Positions 43,536 to 51,738 of a stretch of DNA of 64,000 nt are shown here, piece by piece (within the stretch, counting starts at the first letter, position 1; every line of letters starts with the position of its first letter). Made by a program: the position numbers and the translations under genes. Origin of the DNA: Cellulomonadaceae bacterium (lineage in GTDB: Bacteria > Actinomycetota > Actinomycetes > Actinomycetales > Cellulomonadaceae); contig JAIRQO010000048.1 of the NCBI GenBank assembly GCA_031256435.1, positions 1 through 64,000 of the forward strand, in the 5' to 3' direction. Under the pieces are notes generated by a model that had not been told where the DNA came from, did no database searches, and worked only from the letters and a program-made list of their open reading frames with translations.

Positions 43536-43593
43536 CTCTCGTCATTTGTCACATGTACCTCGTCACTTGTCACTTGTCACTTGTCACTGTCAC
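43521..43593. repeat. GTCACTT heptamer tandem repeat
   Basis: GTCATTTGTCA occurs twice, followed by GTCACTTGTCACTTGTCACT: a 7-bp unit with at least three clean copies and degenerate flanking ones. Noncoding; a candidate slippage-variable tract. Confidence 0.7.
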
Positions 43594-43754
43594 CTCGCTG
43601 TCGTCAGGCCCGACGGGACCCTCAATTCCCACCGGAACCTCAACTCCACCGCCGTCATCCCCGGCACCGGCCTCATCGATGCGCGGTCACGTCGGTCGCG
43701 TTGGCCTCTGCAGCATCTGTCACATGGGGTGACCAACTCAACAGGCGGCTGGGG

Positions 43755-44369
43755 TTACTTGCCCAGTGCAGAGAGGTGAACGGCGAGTTCAGACTCAGAG
43801 ACGGGCCTGTAGTCCCACAGGTCCACGCCAACGTTGACCATCCACGTGCCTCGCTCGGAGCGGCGTTCACGGAACGCTTCATGGACGTGGCCGTGCAGGA
43901 GTGGCACGCCTTCATCACGCAGACGCGCGCCTGCATACCGGTCATCGCCGTGCGAATCGCCGCCGTAAGGGAAGTGGCTGAGCATCACCCGGAGGTTCTG
44001 CTTGTTCTTCCGCGGGGACGGAAGGGTGGTAACAGCCCAGTCAAGAATGGCGGCGAACCCGGCATCGAGGTAGCGGGCGCGCTGTAGCCAACTGTTGCGG
44101 GCGCCCGCCCAGCAGCGATCGTGGTTGCCAGCTATGAGAATCTTGGTGCCATTCAAACGCGGGAGCAAGGCCAGCGAGGCGTCCTTTCCACCCATGTCAA
44201 AGTCACCAAGCACCCACACCGTGTCCTTAACTGAAACGGTGTTGTTCCAATTGGCAATCAGTGTCTCGTTCATTTCCTCAATGCTGGAGAAAGCAGCCCC
44301 GCGCGCGCCAGACAGGTTCAGCAGGTTCGCGTGCCCAAAGTGGGTGTCCGCTGTGTAGAAGGTGGCCAT
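43755..44369 (-). CDS. Calcineurin-like metallophosphoesterase
   Basis: 204 residues from ATG 44369, where the family motif starts: D8-T-H10 (YTADTHFGH), then GDFDMGG, GNHDRCW, a single His in SHFPYGG and GHVHEAF: the five metal-binding blocks of calcineurin-like phosphoesterases are all present. Small cytosolic members of this type are predicted phosphohydrolases with unknown substrates, sometimes phage-associated. Downstream of tRNA-Glu in an accessory-looking segment; upstream neighbour divergent. The start lacks a good ribosome site. Confidence 0.85.
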   Translation of the reverse strand: MATFYTADTHFGHANLLNLSGARGAAFSSIEEMNETLIANWNNTVSVKDTVWVLGDFDMGGKDASLALLPRLNGTKILIAGNHDRCWAGARNSWLQRARYLDAGFAAILDWAVTTLPSPRKNKQNLRVMLSHFPYGGDSHGDDRYAGARLRDEGVPLLHGHVHEAFRERRSERGTWMVNVGVDLWDYRPVSESELAVHLSALGK

Positions 44370-44493
44370 CAGATCAGTGTTCCAGCACTCCGTTGTGTTG
44401 TCACATTCACTTCCGTCATGGTCATGCAGCGATGTCCTGTTTCTTGGTTCAGCCGGTGCGGTAGTTCCGTCCTGGGACCGGTACGCTGGGGAT

Positions 44494-44934
44494 GTGTTGA
44501 GACTCAACCCGCTGCTGCGGTTCAACGGCCAGGCCTGCGCGGCACTCGGCTTCTACTCAGAGGTGTTCGGCGGTAGCCTCGTTGTGCAAACGTACGCCGA
44601 TTGGGCCGCGGCCGACCCAAGTGCGGACATTGCCGAGGCTGACCTGGGACTCGTTGTGGCCGGCTACCTGAAGACGCCGAGCGGGTTCATCATCGAGACC
44701 GTCGACTGGCCTGCCGCTGAACCAGTCCCCGTCAAGAACACCGCCGTCAGCCTGAGCCTCGAAGGCGACCCGGCCAACGTCAACGCATTGACCAAGGTCT
44801 TCACCCGCCTATCCGAAGGCGCCACCAACGTGACCAACTTCGCGGACACCGGCATGGGGTTCTGGTTCGGCTCCCTTGTGGACAAGTTCGGCGTGACCTG
44901 GGAAGTCGCAATCAACCCATCCGTTGGCATGTAG
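44494..44934 (+). CDS. VOC-family (PhnB-like) protein
   Basis: 146 residues. LNPLLRFNGQACAALGFYSEVFGG at the N-terminus and FGSLVDKFGVTWEV at the C-terminus are typical of PhnB/3-demethylubiquinone-methyltransferase-like VOC proteins; metal ligands are not fully preserved, so the function (enzyme or binding protein) is unclear. GTG 44494 is chosen because TACGCT lies 6 nt upstream (44482-44487), giving a leaderless start exactly at the domain boundary. Confidence 0.8.
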   Translation: MLRLNPLLRFNGQACAALGFYSEVFGGSLVVQTYADWAAADPSADIAEADLGLVVAGYLKTPSGFIIETVDWPAAEPVPVKNTAVSLSLEGDPANVNALTKVFTRLSEGATNVTNFADTGMGFWFGSLVDKFGVTWEVAINPSVGM

Positions 44935-45053
44935 GCGTTTCTGCGCGTTTTCTCCGGTTAGCCGCTGCTGCCCGACGAGTGTGCCCTACGGTGCGTGTTC
45001 ACCTACGTTGCCGCCCGGTCGCGTCGGATGCAGGCGGAGCGGAGAACAGGCAG

Positions 45054-46043
45054 CTACAGCCTGTTGCGGTTGGCTTCGATGATGTTGAAAACCTCGTTCA
45101 GCGGGATCCTTGCGCCATGGATGAGCGGCTGGGCTGCCTCGTAGCCGTGTCTGATCGCCTCGTGGACATCGCCGGCTGGGGCGAGGGCTGGGCTGTCGGC
45201 GTAGCCTGTCGAGGGGCGCGGCGCCCCAGGGAACCCGGCCTCCACGGCGTGCGTGTTGACATCATCGACCAGTTCCAGAAGACCATGTGGCCCCATCGCG
45301 TCTAGGGCGCTGGTCACCCGGATGTCGTCGAGAAGACGGCCGATGTCATACAGATGACGCCCGAAGAGGCGGAGTTTATCGAGATCGCCAGTAACTGCCG
45401 CCGCATGAAGCGATGCGAGTTTCTCCAGCATCGTTCGCTCTGGAGCCAGAACCTCTACGTCGAATGGCTCAAACTCTTCCCAAACCTCTGGACCCTCGCC
45501 GAAATGCTGTGCTGCGTAATCAGCCACCATCGATCGGTAGGGGTAGACCCCCGTTGGATGGGTGCCACCACGTGAGCCCAGTTCCAGCAAGACGCCTTCC
45601 TTGAGGGCGTCGCCGGTAGCGCCAGTTGCCGGGTACTGGTAGGTGGTGTACCGCTTGACGCCGGTTGTTGACGAACCGACCGTGACGTCCGACTTGGCCA
45701 CACCTAGATGTCTGGTGACATCAGCATCAACCTGCTTGAGTACCTTGTGACGGGCGTTGGGCGACGAACCCACTGGGAACACGGCAAGAAGGTCTACGTC
45801 TTCGGAGAAACGCTCAATGATCCCGTAAACGCGGCTGAGGCTGGTGCCGCCCTTGAATATGAAGGAGACAGTCGCTGAGTGGCCGTCAGGCATCCTGATC
45901 TCACGCTGGGCCGATGCCGCGCGAAGAACCTCGGTAACCCAGAAGTCCTTTTCCACAAAGGGAACAGGTAGCCCAACGTCCTTGGCGGTGGCGTCGATGA
46001 GCAGGCTGAGTTCTGCGGGGTGCATCCGGAGTCGGTCGCTCAC
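45054..46043 (-). CDS. abiEii: AbiEii/AbiGii-type nucleotidyltransferase toxin
   Basis: 329 residues of a MenT/AbiEii nucleotidyltransferase: KGGTSLSR at 64-71 and EDVDL at 81-85 are the nucleotide- and metal-binding motifs; VEKDFW at 30-35 precedes them and a helical C-terminal half follows. Family members modify tRNA acceptor ends or otherwise stop growth and can give abortive phage infection. GTG 46043 overlaps the antitoxin stop (GTGA) and has AGGAG upstream, so the pair is translationally coupled. The tail contains PRPSTGYADSP and ends NIIEANRNRL. Confidence 0.9.
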   Translation of the reverse strand: MSDRLRMHPAELSLLIDATAKDVGLPVPFVEKDFWVTEVLRAASAQREIRMPDGHSATVSFIFKGGTSLSRVYGIIERFSEDVDLLAVFPVGSSPNARHKVLKQVDADVTRHLGVAKSDVTVGSSTTGVKRYTTYQYPATGATGDALKEGVLLELGSRGGTHPTGVYPYRSMVADYAAQHFGEGPEVWEEFEPFDVEVLAPERTMLEKLASLHAAAVTGDLDKLRLFGRHLYDIGRLLDDIRVTSALDAMGPHGLLELVDDVNTHAVEAGFPGAPRPSTGYADSPALAPAGDVHEAIRHGYEAAQPLIHGARIPLNEVFNIIEANRNRL

Positions 46044-46636
46044 TGTGTCTCCTCTAGTGTTGCGGACAGCCGAGCATAGTTGGTCCGCGCGGCAAGGTTC
46101 CGCTCAAGTGAGACTGCAGTACGCAACCGGCCATGGCTCACTTCCCCTGACTGGACGGCAGCGGTGAAGCGCTCGACGAGCACCCCCCATCCAGCCTCGA
46201 CGAGCACGGCTGGGTCCCGCAGCAGCTCGAGGAGCGCGATCTCCTTTTCATTCAGGTCAACCCTGGACAAGTTTGTCCGATGATGCTGAACAACTCCATC
46301 AATGGGATCCACCGTACGCAGGGTAGCGACCTGGAACGCCGAAGGCACTTGTGTTGTCACCCCCCATAGCCTGGCTGCGCTGTAGCCGGCGGGACCCACC
46401 CCGCGATCACCGAGCAATTCGCGTGCCACCATTTCGACCCGCGGCATAGTGACGCCGTATCTCGTCGACCGTCCCCGGTAGTACAACCCCCTGCGAATGT
46501 GCGTCAACTGCCCTGCCGCGACCGCCCGCGATGCTGCCTTCCGAGCAGCCGCAGCCGTTCCCGGCAACCCCGTAACTCGCACGAACGAGTCGAACGGCGC
46601 CTGTCGAATCGCCATCGCAGGTGACACCATGTTCAT
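46040..46636 (-). CDS. abiEi: AbiEi-type antitoxin/autoregulator
   Basis: 198 residues, first gene of the abiE pair. The N-terminal part (AAARKAASRAVAAGQLTHIRRGLYYRG) is the winged-helix 'AbiEi_4'-type DNA-binding region; the rest (YSAARLWGVTT, VQHHRTNLSR) is the antitoxin C-terminal domain. AbiEi proteins neutralise AbiEii and repress their own promoter by binding inverted repeats. ATG 46636 follows TAGACT by 8 nt; ATG 46630 is an alternative. The start lies inside a perfect 9-bp inverted repeat that is a good operator candidate. Confidence 0.85.
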   Translation of the reverse strand: MNMVSPAMAIRQAPFDSFVRVTGLPGTAAAARKAASRAVAAGQLTHIRRGLYYRGRSTRYGVTMPRVEMVARELLGDRGVGPAGYSAARLWGVTTQVPSAFQVATLRTVDPIDGVVQHHRTNLSRVDLNEKEIALLELLRDPAVLVEAGWGVLVERFTAAVQSGEVSHGRLRTAVSLERNLAARTNYARLSATLEETQ

Positions 46637-46666
46637 GTCACGAAAGTCTACCGGAAACGTGACATG
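46634..46666 (-). promoter_or_regulatory. abiE operator and -10 region
   Basis: CATGTCACG (46634-46642) and CGTGACATG (46658-46666) form a perfect 9-bp inverted repeat with 15 nt between. The -10-like TAGACT (minus strand, 46645-46650) lies between the arms, so a protein bound to both arms would block RNA polymerase. Confidence 0.75.
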
Positions 46667-46792
46667 AGAGCAACGTAGCCTCAGGACTTCAATCGATTCC
46701 ACCTACAGAGGGCAATCGCCGACCATCGCATCGGTCACTCACCAGAAATTTGACGAAGACTCCTACCACCCCACCAAAAGTCCGCAGCGAGG

Positions 46793-47272
46793 CTAGGTCA
46801 GCTTCGCAAAGCAGCGCAGGGGCGGGTTGTTGTCATGGGCTTCGGTGAGGCCGAGTGATTCGTAGAACGCGCGCTGGCGGGGTTCGGCATCGGTCACCAG
46901 GACGCGTAGGCGGAGTCGTTCGGGCGGATACTCGGCCCACAGCAGTTCGATCATCGCGCGGCCCAAGCCACGGCGTTGGTAATTGGGGTGGACCACAACA
47001 TTCAGGAGGTAGCAGACAGTGACGCCGTCCGAGATGGTGCGCGCGGTGCCCACCAAGCGGCCAGCACCCGCGCTGAGCGATGGTGCAGAATCGTCGAAGG
47101 CAGCGGCAATACGATGTGAACCGGCTATCGCTTGCACCACATCGTCAGGGTTGCGCAGGTAGGCAGTCCAGCCAACGGACTCGTACAGCGCAAGCAACTC
47201 GTTCCGGTCAATTTCACCGGGCTCGACGAGACGCACGGTCGGCAGAACGGGTGAGGCTTCACAGTCAAGCAC
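46793..47272 (-). CDS. GNAT-family N-acetyltransferase
   Basis: 159 residues; LLNVVVHPNYQRRGLGRAMI is GNAT motif A with the acetyl-CoA pyrophosphate loop (QRRGLG), and AFYESLGL is motif B. It would transfer acetyl from acetyl-CoA to an amine; the substrate cannot be told. GTG 47272 follows TAGGAT with a 6-nt gap, consistent with a leaderless transcript. Confidence 0.88.
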   Translation of the reverse strand: MLDCEASPVLPTVRLVEPGEIDRNELLALYESVGWTAYLRNPDDVVQAIAGSHRIAAAFDDSAPSLSAGAGRLVGTARTISDGVTVCYLLNVVVHPNYQRRGLGRAMIELLWAEYPPERLRLRVLVTDAEPRQRAFYESLGLTEAHDNNPPLRCFAKLT

Positions 47273-47455
47273 TCGCCCATCCTAACCTCGTCGGGCGTGG
47301 TGTCCCTGCTACGAAGCCGGAGGCGGTGACGCCATCCAGTTCGGCTCCGAGCGCCCTGCCATTTGCGACGGTGACTCGGCACCGCAGCCACCGCCCCCAG
47401 TGCAACCGACGAGCCCGGTGGGTCCGCTGCGGCCCAAGCGGCCAGAGGCATCAGG

Positions 47456-47800
47456 TCACGCAGCGGCGGGGGCGGGAGCCGAGGCGGCGGGTTTGACCCA
47501 ACTGTGGCCGAGTTCGTCCTTGCGGGCGGGGTCAAGGGTGTAGGTGGTCTCGCCGTTTTCTGTGGATTCGATGAGGATCCCGATGTTGACCAGATGGCCA
47601 ATGTTGGCCATCGCTACTTTGGTCAGCACGCCGAGCGGCCCAGCGGGACCAGCATCGATCAACTGCTGCTCGGTCAACCCCTCGGGAGCGGCCTTCAGTG
47701 CCTTCACGCGCGGCGCGAAAGCGGCATGCGCCGCAACATTCACCACCACATTCACAGTCACAACGCCAGCAGCAATCCACAACCAAGTCTTCTTGTTCAT
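47456..47800 (-). CDS. Small membrane-anchored hypothetical protein
   Basis: 114 residues from ATG 47800 (TACCCT 6 nt upstream; leaderless). One N-terminal helix (WLWIAAGVVTVNVVVNVAAH), then a soluble part with GPLGVLTKVAMANIGHLVNIGI and an Ala/Pro tail. No family recognised; probably anchored with the bulk on one side of the membrane. Confidence 0.6.
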   Translation of the reverse strand: MNKKTWLWIAAGVVTVNVVVNVAAHAAFAPRVKALKAAPEGLTEQQLIDAGPAGPLGVLTKVAMANIGHLVNIGILIESTENGETTYTLDPARKDELGHSWVKPAASAPAPAAA

Positions 47801-47901
47801 CCCCGTAGGGTACCGCACGTTGACTTTTGAGTTCGACGATCGTGCGAGGACTTCGCAGTCACACCCCCAGCCTCCTACGGCCCCGGCCACCTACGGCCCC
47901 G

Positions 47902-49161
47902 CTACGGTCCCAGCACACCAATGGGGATCACGTGAACGCCGTCGGGACGGGTGTACGCATATCCTTCTGCTGTCACCACGGCCAGGAACTGAGGTTCACC
48001 AGTGGACTGTGTATCCACCCCCGTGGCAACGGCTACGAGTGACTGCGCCGCGCGGTCAATCACGTCACCCTGGGAACCGAGTTTGACCTCCACTGCACCC
48101 CAGCGGTTGTACCCGCCGTCGATGATGAAGTCAGCCTCAAGGTTGTTCGAGTCCCGATAGTGGAAAACGGTGGCGTTTGACGCTTGCGCGTAGACCCTCA
48201 CGTCACGCAAAACGAGAGACTCAAACAAGAACCCAAAGGTCTTCAAATCCCTACGAAGTTCGTCGGGCCCGGCATTGAGCAATGAGGCAGACATGGCAGG
48301 GTCAACAAAGTGGTGCTTCGCCGTGGTGCGCAGGCGCGCGGCGGACCGCAGGATGGGACTCCATGACGGCAGCGGCTCCAGAACCATCAGGCGTTCGAGT
48401 GCGGACTGGTAACTCGTCACCGTGTCATTCGAAAGTTGCGGGGTTGCCTCCGCAGCGATCCGGGCCCGCCGAGCCATCGTGGACGTGTTCCGAGCGATCG
48501 ACTGCATCAACAACCGCACACGCCCAGCATCCCTCCGCACCCCGTCCACGGACCGAATATCCGCATTCGCCACTTCGGCGCAGTAATCGCCAACGTTGGC
48601 CGCTGCGGCCTTCCAGGGCATCCCGCGATCGCGCGGCCATCCGCCGTGACACGTTTCCTCAATCACCTCGGCAAGAGACAACTCGGACCGTCCCTCCACC
48701 AGCGGACCACCGGCCAGGAGGTCGCGCATCGATACGGTGCCCGACGATAATGTGGACTCCATCATGCTTAGGGTGCGCATCCTGAGCCTGCTGATGCGGC
48801 CAGCCCCCGTGTGCCTGGTGATATCGTCCGCGGGAGTAGCCGACCCCGTGAGGACAAACTGACCCGGGTTCCGTCTCGCATCAACTGCTCGGCGCACATC
48901 GTTCCAGAGGCGTGGAACAGTCTGCCATTCGTCGAGAAGCCGAGGTTGTGAGCCCTGGAGAACAACCTCCGGTGAGATTGAGGCGGTGACGCGGGCGGTC
49001 TCGTCGATATCAAGACGGACCTCACTAGCGCATTGCTGGCTGGCCGTTTCCGTTTTCCCGCACGCCTTAGCACCCTCGATGAGCACTGCACCTGCCCTGT
49101 CGAGGCGCTGACGGAGTTCGCCGTCTGCTACTCGCGGAAGATAACTGAATGTGCTGGTCAC
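47902..49161 (-). CDS. AAA_14/DUF4143 ATPase
   Basis: 419 residues with the two-part structure of this family: an N-terminal AAA_14 ATPase (Walker A G31-AKACGKT38, Walker B RLLDEW near 76-81, sensor FVLTGSA) and a C-terminal DUF4143 nuclease-like domain (FLFESLVLRDVRVYA, NLEADFIIDG, WGAVEVKLG). Members are often singletons in accessory DNA and of unknown role. GTG 49161 is preferred to GTG 49167 because GAGGAG stands at a proper distance. Upstream lie three direct repeats that probably control it. Confidence 0.88.
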   Translation of the reverse strand: MTSTFSYLPRVADGELRQRLDRAGAVLIEGAKACGKTETASQQCASEVRLDIDETARVTASISPEVVLQGSQPRLLDEWQTVPRLWNDVRRAVDARRNPGQFVLTGSATPADDITRHTGAGRISRLRMRTLSMMESTLSSGTVSMRDLLAGGPLVEGRSELSLAEVIEETCHGGWPRDRGMPWKAAAANVGDYCAEVANADIRSVDGVRRDAGRVRLLMQSIARNTSTMARRARIAAEATPQLSNDTVTSYQSALERLMVLEPLPSWSPILRSAARLRTTAKHHFVDPAMSASLLNAGPDELRRDLKTFGFLFESLVLRDVRVYAQASNATVFHYRDSNNLEADFIIDGGYNRWGAVEVKLGSQGDVIDRAAQSLVAVATGVDTQSTGEPQFLAVVTAEGYAYTRPDGVHVIPIGVLGP

Positions 49162-49191
49162 AGGCACTCCTCATCGATGACGATGCGTTCG

Positions 49192-49250
49192 TTCGGAAGT
49201 TTGCAGCCATTCTAGTCGGAAGTTTGCAGGGAATCTAGTCGGAAGTTTGC
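49192..49250 (-). promoter_or_regulatory. Three direct repeats upstream of the DUF4143 gene
   Basis: GGAAGTTTGCAG occurs at about 49195, 49217 and 49239 (22-bp period). On the gene strand the units read CTGCAAACTTCCGACTAG and carry TAGAAT/TAGATT -10-like boxes between them. The arrangement suggests a multi-site operator-promoter. Confidence 0.65.
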
Positions 49251-49370
49251 AGATGCTAAGGGCGTGGGGCTCCCCTGATGGTGCGATTCATGGCCCGGTT
49301 GCGGCGGCGTGGGGGTTCAGGGGCGCTTACTCATCCGGACCACCGACTCATCCGGCACCGGGCGCAATGC

Positions 49371-49547
49371 TCACCCGGCACGCTGTGCGACGATGAGGAT
49401 GAGAACCCCCGCCACCAGAAGCCCGCCAGACACTATCCAGTTCCACGGCGGCGGAAGCACATTCCGGTCTCGCCTCACGGTGTCCACCACCAGGGCAATC
49501 ACGCCGGTGACGGCAAGAATCAATCCCAGTTTCATCAATCCGTTCAC
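49371..49547 (-). CDS. Small two-TM membrane protein
   Basis: 58 residues with two hydrophobic helices (LGLILAVTGVIALVV and NWIVSGGLLVAGVLILIV) joined by a basic turn (RRDRN). GTG 49547 follows TAGACT at 7 nt; ATG 49535 is the alternative. Unknown function. Resembles the many small actinobacterial DUF-type membrane peptides. Confidence 0.55.
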   Translation of the reverse strand: MNGLMKLGLILAVTGVIALVVDTVRRDRNVLPPPWNWIVSGGLLVAGVLILIVAQRAG

Positions 49548-49685
49548 CCAACCAAGTCTACTTGACCCTGGCACCCTCGGCGTGAGGGTGAAGGCGCGTT
49601 GCCAGAGTCGGCACCCCACCCCCATCCCGCCCGCATCCCACCCTCATCCCGCCCACACCTCACCCCCCATCCCGCCCACATCCCA

Positions 49686-49744
49686 TCCTGGGTAGCCCGG
49701 TGGCCACTTTTCGGGGTCTAAAGTGGCCACCGGGCTACCCAGGA
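49686..49744. repeat. Perfect 25-bp inverted repeat of the TCCTGGGTAGCCC family
   Basis: The arm at 49686-49710 starts TCCTGGGTAGCCCGG and ends TGGCCACTTT; its exact reverse complement occupies 49720-49744, with a 9-nt loop (TCGGGGTCT). Noncoding. The preceding 49600-49680 is C/CATCCC low-complexity sequence. Confidence 0.9.
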
Positions 49745-49798
49745 CGAATGAGCGGGGTGCAGATCCATGGGTGAAAGGGCCTTGAAGGAGATACGTGG

Positions 49799-49850
49799 GC
49801 GGCAGGAGTCGGCAGGTGGCAGGAGTCGGCAGGAGGCAGGAGCCGGTAGG
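49799..49850. repeat. GGCAGGAGTC tandem repeat
   Basis: GGCAGGAGTCGGCAGGTGGC and GGCAGGAGTCGGCAGGAGGC are consecutive 20-bp near-copies followed by a partial GGCAGGAGCC. It lies just past the end of the PepSY gene at 49885. Confidence 0.6.
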
Positions 49851-49884
49851 CGGGGGCCGTCGGCCGGGGTGGAGCGAGGCCGGG

Positions 49885-50850
49885 CTAGTCGGCTACTTCC
49901 TCTTTGAGGATGGTGCCGGTGGTGGCGTCTACGTAGAACTCGGTGGGAGTGGAATCCTGCACCAGGATTTCCCACACCACGGTTCCGCGGTCGGTGCCCA
50001 GGTCCAACTCTCGGACCACGGCGCCCGGGCGGGCTTCAAGCACAATGTCGATGGCCTTGTTGGCTGACACTGCGGGCGTTCCGGCAACTGCTTCGGCAGG
50101 GAGCGGCTCCGGGCGTTCACGCACAATCTCACCCGTGGCAGCGTTGACGTAACGCTCCACGCCGTTGCCATCCGAGGTGCGGACCAGCACGGACCACACG
50201 TCCCCATTCTCGGGGTCAATGGAGATGACCTCGCCGTCGCCCGCGGCAATGGCAGCAAGCGCTGCGGCCGCTGCCGGGTCCGTGCCCGCGGGAACGGTTC
50301 CAGCGCCCTCAGTCGATTCGGCGTCCTGGGCCTGGTTGCCCTCAGTCTGGGCATCACCAGCTTGAGTTTCCTCCGGCTGAGACTCCCCTCCAGCGGGGCT
50401 CGCCTCCGGGGAGGCCACCACTGCTGTGCCATTGTTTACGTCACCGGTATCCGAGGACCACGGGGACCACAGGAACAGGGCGAGAGCGGCCACAACGAGC
50501 GCGCCAGCGCCCACCAGCCAACCCACCTTGCTGCGGGGGGCACTCGCCGCGGTCGCATCGGCCACACCAGCACTGGTCATACCGCCACGTGTCCCGGCAG
50601 CCTCTGGGGCATCCGCCTCAGAAGCGGGACTCGCGGTGGCGGCAATGGTGTCCACTGAGCCTAAGCGACCAAGAATGGCCGAGACAGCATCGTCGTCGGG
50701 CGAACCACCTGCCTGGGACAACTCGTCAACGATCCGCTCACGGATAGCCGCTACCGTCTCGGCGCGTTCGCGGGGGTCCGCGTTGGCGAGCGCGCGGTCA
50801 AGATCGGCCAGGTACGTCTCGGCCAGCGGGGGAAGAACGGGGGTAGTCAT
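49885..50850 (-). CDS. HAAS signalling-domain protein with TM helix and PepSY repeats
   Basis: 321 residues. N-terminal HAAS-like helical domain (YLADLDRALANADPRERAET, then ILGRLGSVDTIA), a single TM helix at about 108-130 (VGWLVGAGALVVAALALFLW), an acidic Glu/Gln/Ala linker, then two PepSY-type units (about 195-250: GEVISIDPENGDVWSVLV..ATGEIVRE; about 255-320: AIDIVLEARPGAVVRELDL..ATTGTILKE). The HAAS domain is known to bind partner PadR regulators, and PepSY domains are often outside the cytoplasm, so a membrane sensor feeding PadR is plausible. AAGGAG precedes ATG 50850, which overlaps the padR stop. Confidence 0.85.
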   Translation of the reverse strand: MTTPVLPPLAETYLADLDRALANADPRERAETVAAIRERIVDELSQAGGSPDDDAVSAILGRLGSVDTIAATASPASEADAPEAAGTRGGMTSAGVADATAASAPRSKVGWLVGAGALVVAALALFLWSPWSSDTGDVNNGTAVVASPEASPAGGESQPEETQAGDAQTEGNQAQDAESTEGAGTVPAGTDPAAAAALAAIAAGDGEVISIDPENGDVWSVLVRTSDGNGVERYVNAATGEIVRERPEPLPAEAVAGTPAVSANKAIDIVLEARPGAVVRELDLGTDRGTVVWEILVQDSTPTEFYVDATTGTILKEEVAD

Positions 50851-51188
50851 GAGGGCTCCTTCAGGGTGTGGTTGACATCTGTGGTGAAGCGAGACCAGGC
50901 GGCCTCAAAGACGTCAAGGGCGGTACGGCCCTCGGGCGAGAGCTCGTAATAACGGCGTGGTGGGCCGATGGGGGATGGTTGGAGCGTGGTCACCACCCAA
51001 CCTTGTTGGCGCAGGCGGGAAAGCAGCGGATACAGTGTTCCCTCACTGGTGAGCAACACTTTTCCGTTCCCCAATCGTTCCGCAATGTCCAGGCCATAAA
51101 CCGGCCCAGACTGCAAAACGGCAAGTACGCAATAGTCCACAACGCCTTTGCGCAGTTGCGTGAGCACTGCGTGAGGTGTCGGTTCCAT
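50847..51188 (-). CDS. PadR-family transcriptional regulator
   Basis: 113 residues; winged helix with VVDYCVLAVLQSGPVYGLDI, EGTLYPLLSRLRQQGWV and RRYYELSPEGR, the three PadR signatures. It overlaps the downstream HAAS/PepSY gene by ATGA and is presumably its partner. ATG 51188 follows TACCTT by 7 nt (leaderless). A perfect dyad overlapping the -10 box suggests autorepression. Confidence 0.9.
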   Translation of the reverse strand: MEPTPHAVLTQLRKGVVDYCVLAVLQSGPVYGLDIAERLGNGKVLLTSEGTLYPLLSRLRQQGWVVTTLQPSPIGPPRRYYELSPEGRTALDVFEAAWSRFTTDVNHTLKEPS

Positions 51189-51194
51189 GCAGAA

Positions 51195-51212
51195 CAAGGT
51201 AGCGGAACCTTG
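51195..51212 (-). promoter_or_regulatory. Putative PadR operator
   Basis: CAAGGT-AGCGGA-ACCTTG is a perfect 6-6-6 dyad. On the gene strand ACCTTG overlaps the TACCTT -10 box. Larger outer arms (ATGCA/TGCAT) extend the symmetry imperfectly. Confidence 0.6.
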
Positions 51213-51354
51213 CATCACAAGCAAGCCGGTATGGGGCGACCCTTCACTTTGTGGACGGGGCACGGTTCGCCATCGGCCACGCAGGGCGCCATCCCCCCGC
51301 GCCGAGCCGCCCGCCAACCTCGCCCGTTTCCCGCGCATGGAGTACAACAGGGGT

Positions 51355-51738
51355 ATGGCAAAATTCGCATCCACCTGGCTCCTGATCCTCATCGCCGTAG
51401 CGGTGTCCACCCTGGGATTCATCGGCGCAGGCCAGGAGGACGCCCCCGGAGTAGCTCTCCTGGGCGGCATAGCGGGCTTCGTCCTGGTGGTGTGCGCCCT
51501 GCGCAACCTGGGGGTCATCAAGCCTGGCCTGGCGCTGCCCATCATCGCACTCGGGTTTGGACTCACCGCGGTGCTGTTGTCCATCAGGCTCCTCGCGGAC
51601 GGCGAGTTCGGATCACGCCCCTGGATTGCCGCGATTGGCGTGGTTGTTGGCGCCGCGCTGACTGGGGTAGGCGTGTGGCGGTATCGCGCTGTTTCTCCCG
51701 CGCCCACTCGGCCCAGCGAATCCGAGCACCTCAGGTAG
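51355..51738 (+). CDS. Four-TM hypothetical membrane protein
   Basis: 127 residues in about four hydrophobic segments (FASTWLLILIAVAVSTLG, VALLGGIAGFVLVVCAL, LALPIIALGFGLTAVLL and PWIAAIGVVVGAALTGVGV) with short loops and a polar C-terminal tail. No family recognised. ATG 51355 is chosen as the start of the first helix; ATG 51337 is possible. Its last 8 bp overlap the convergent DUF2809 gene. Confidence 0.55.
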   Translation: MAKFASTWLLILIAVAVSTLGFIGAGQEDAPGVALLGGIAGFVLVVCALRNLGVIKPGLALPIIALGFGLTAVLLSIRLLADGEFGSRPWIAAIGVVVGAALTGVGVWRYRAVSPAPTRPSESEHLR

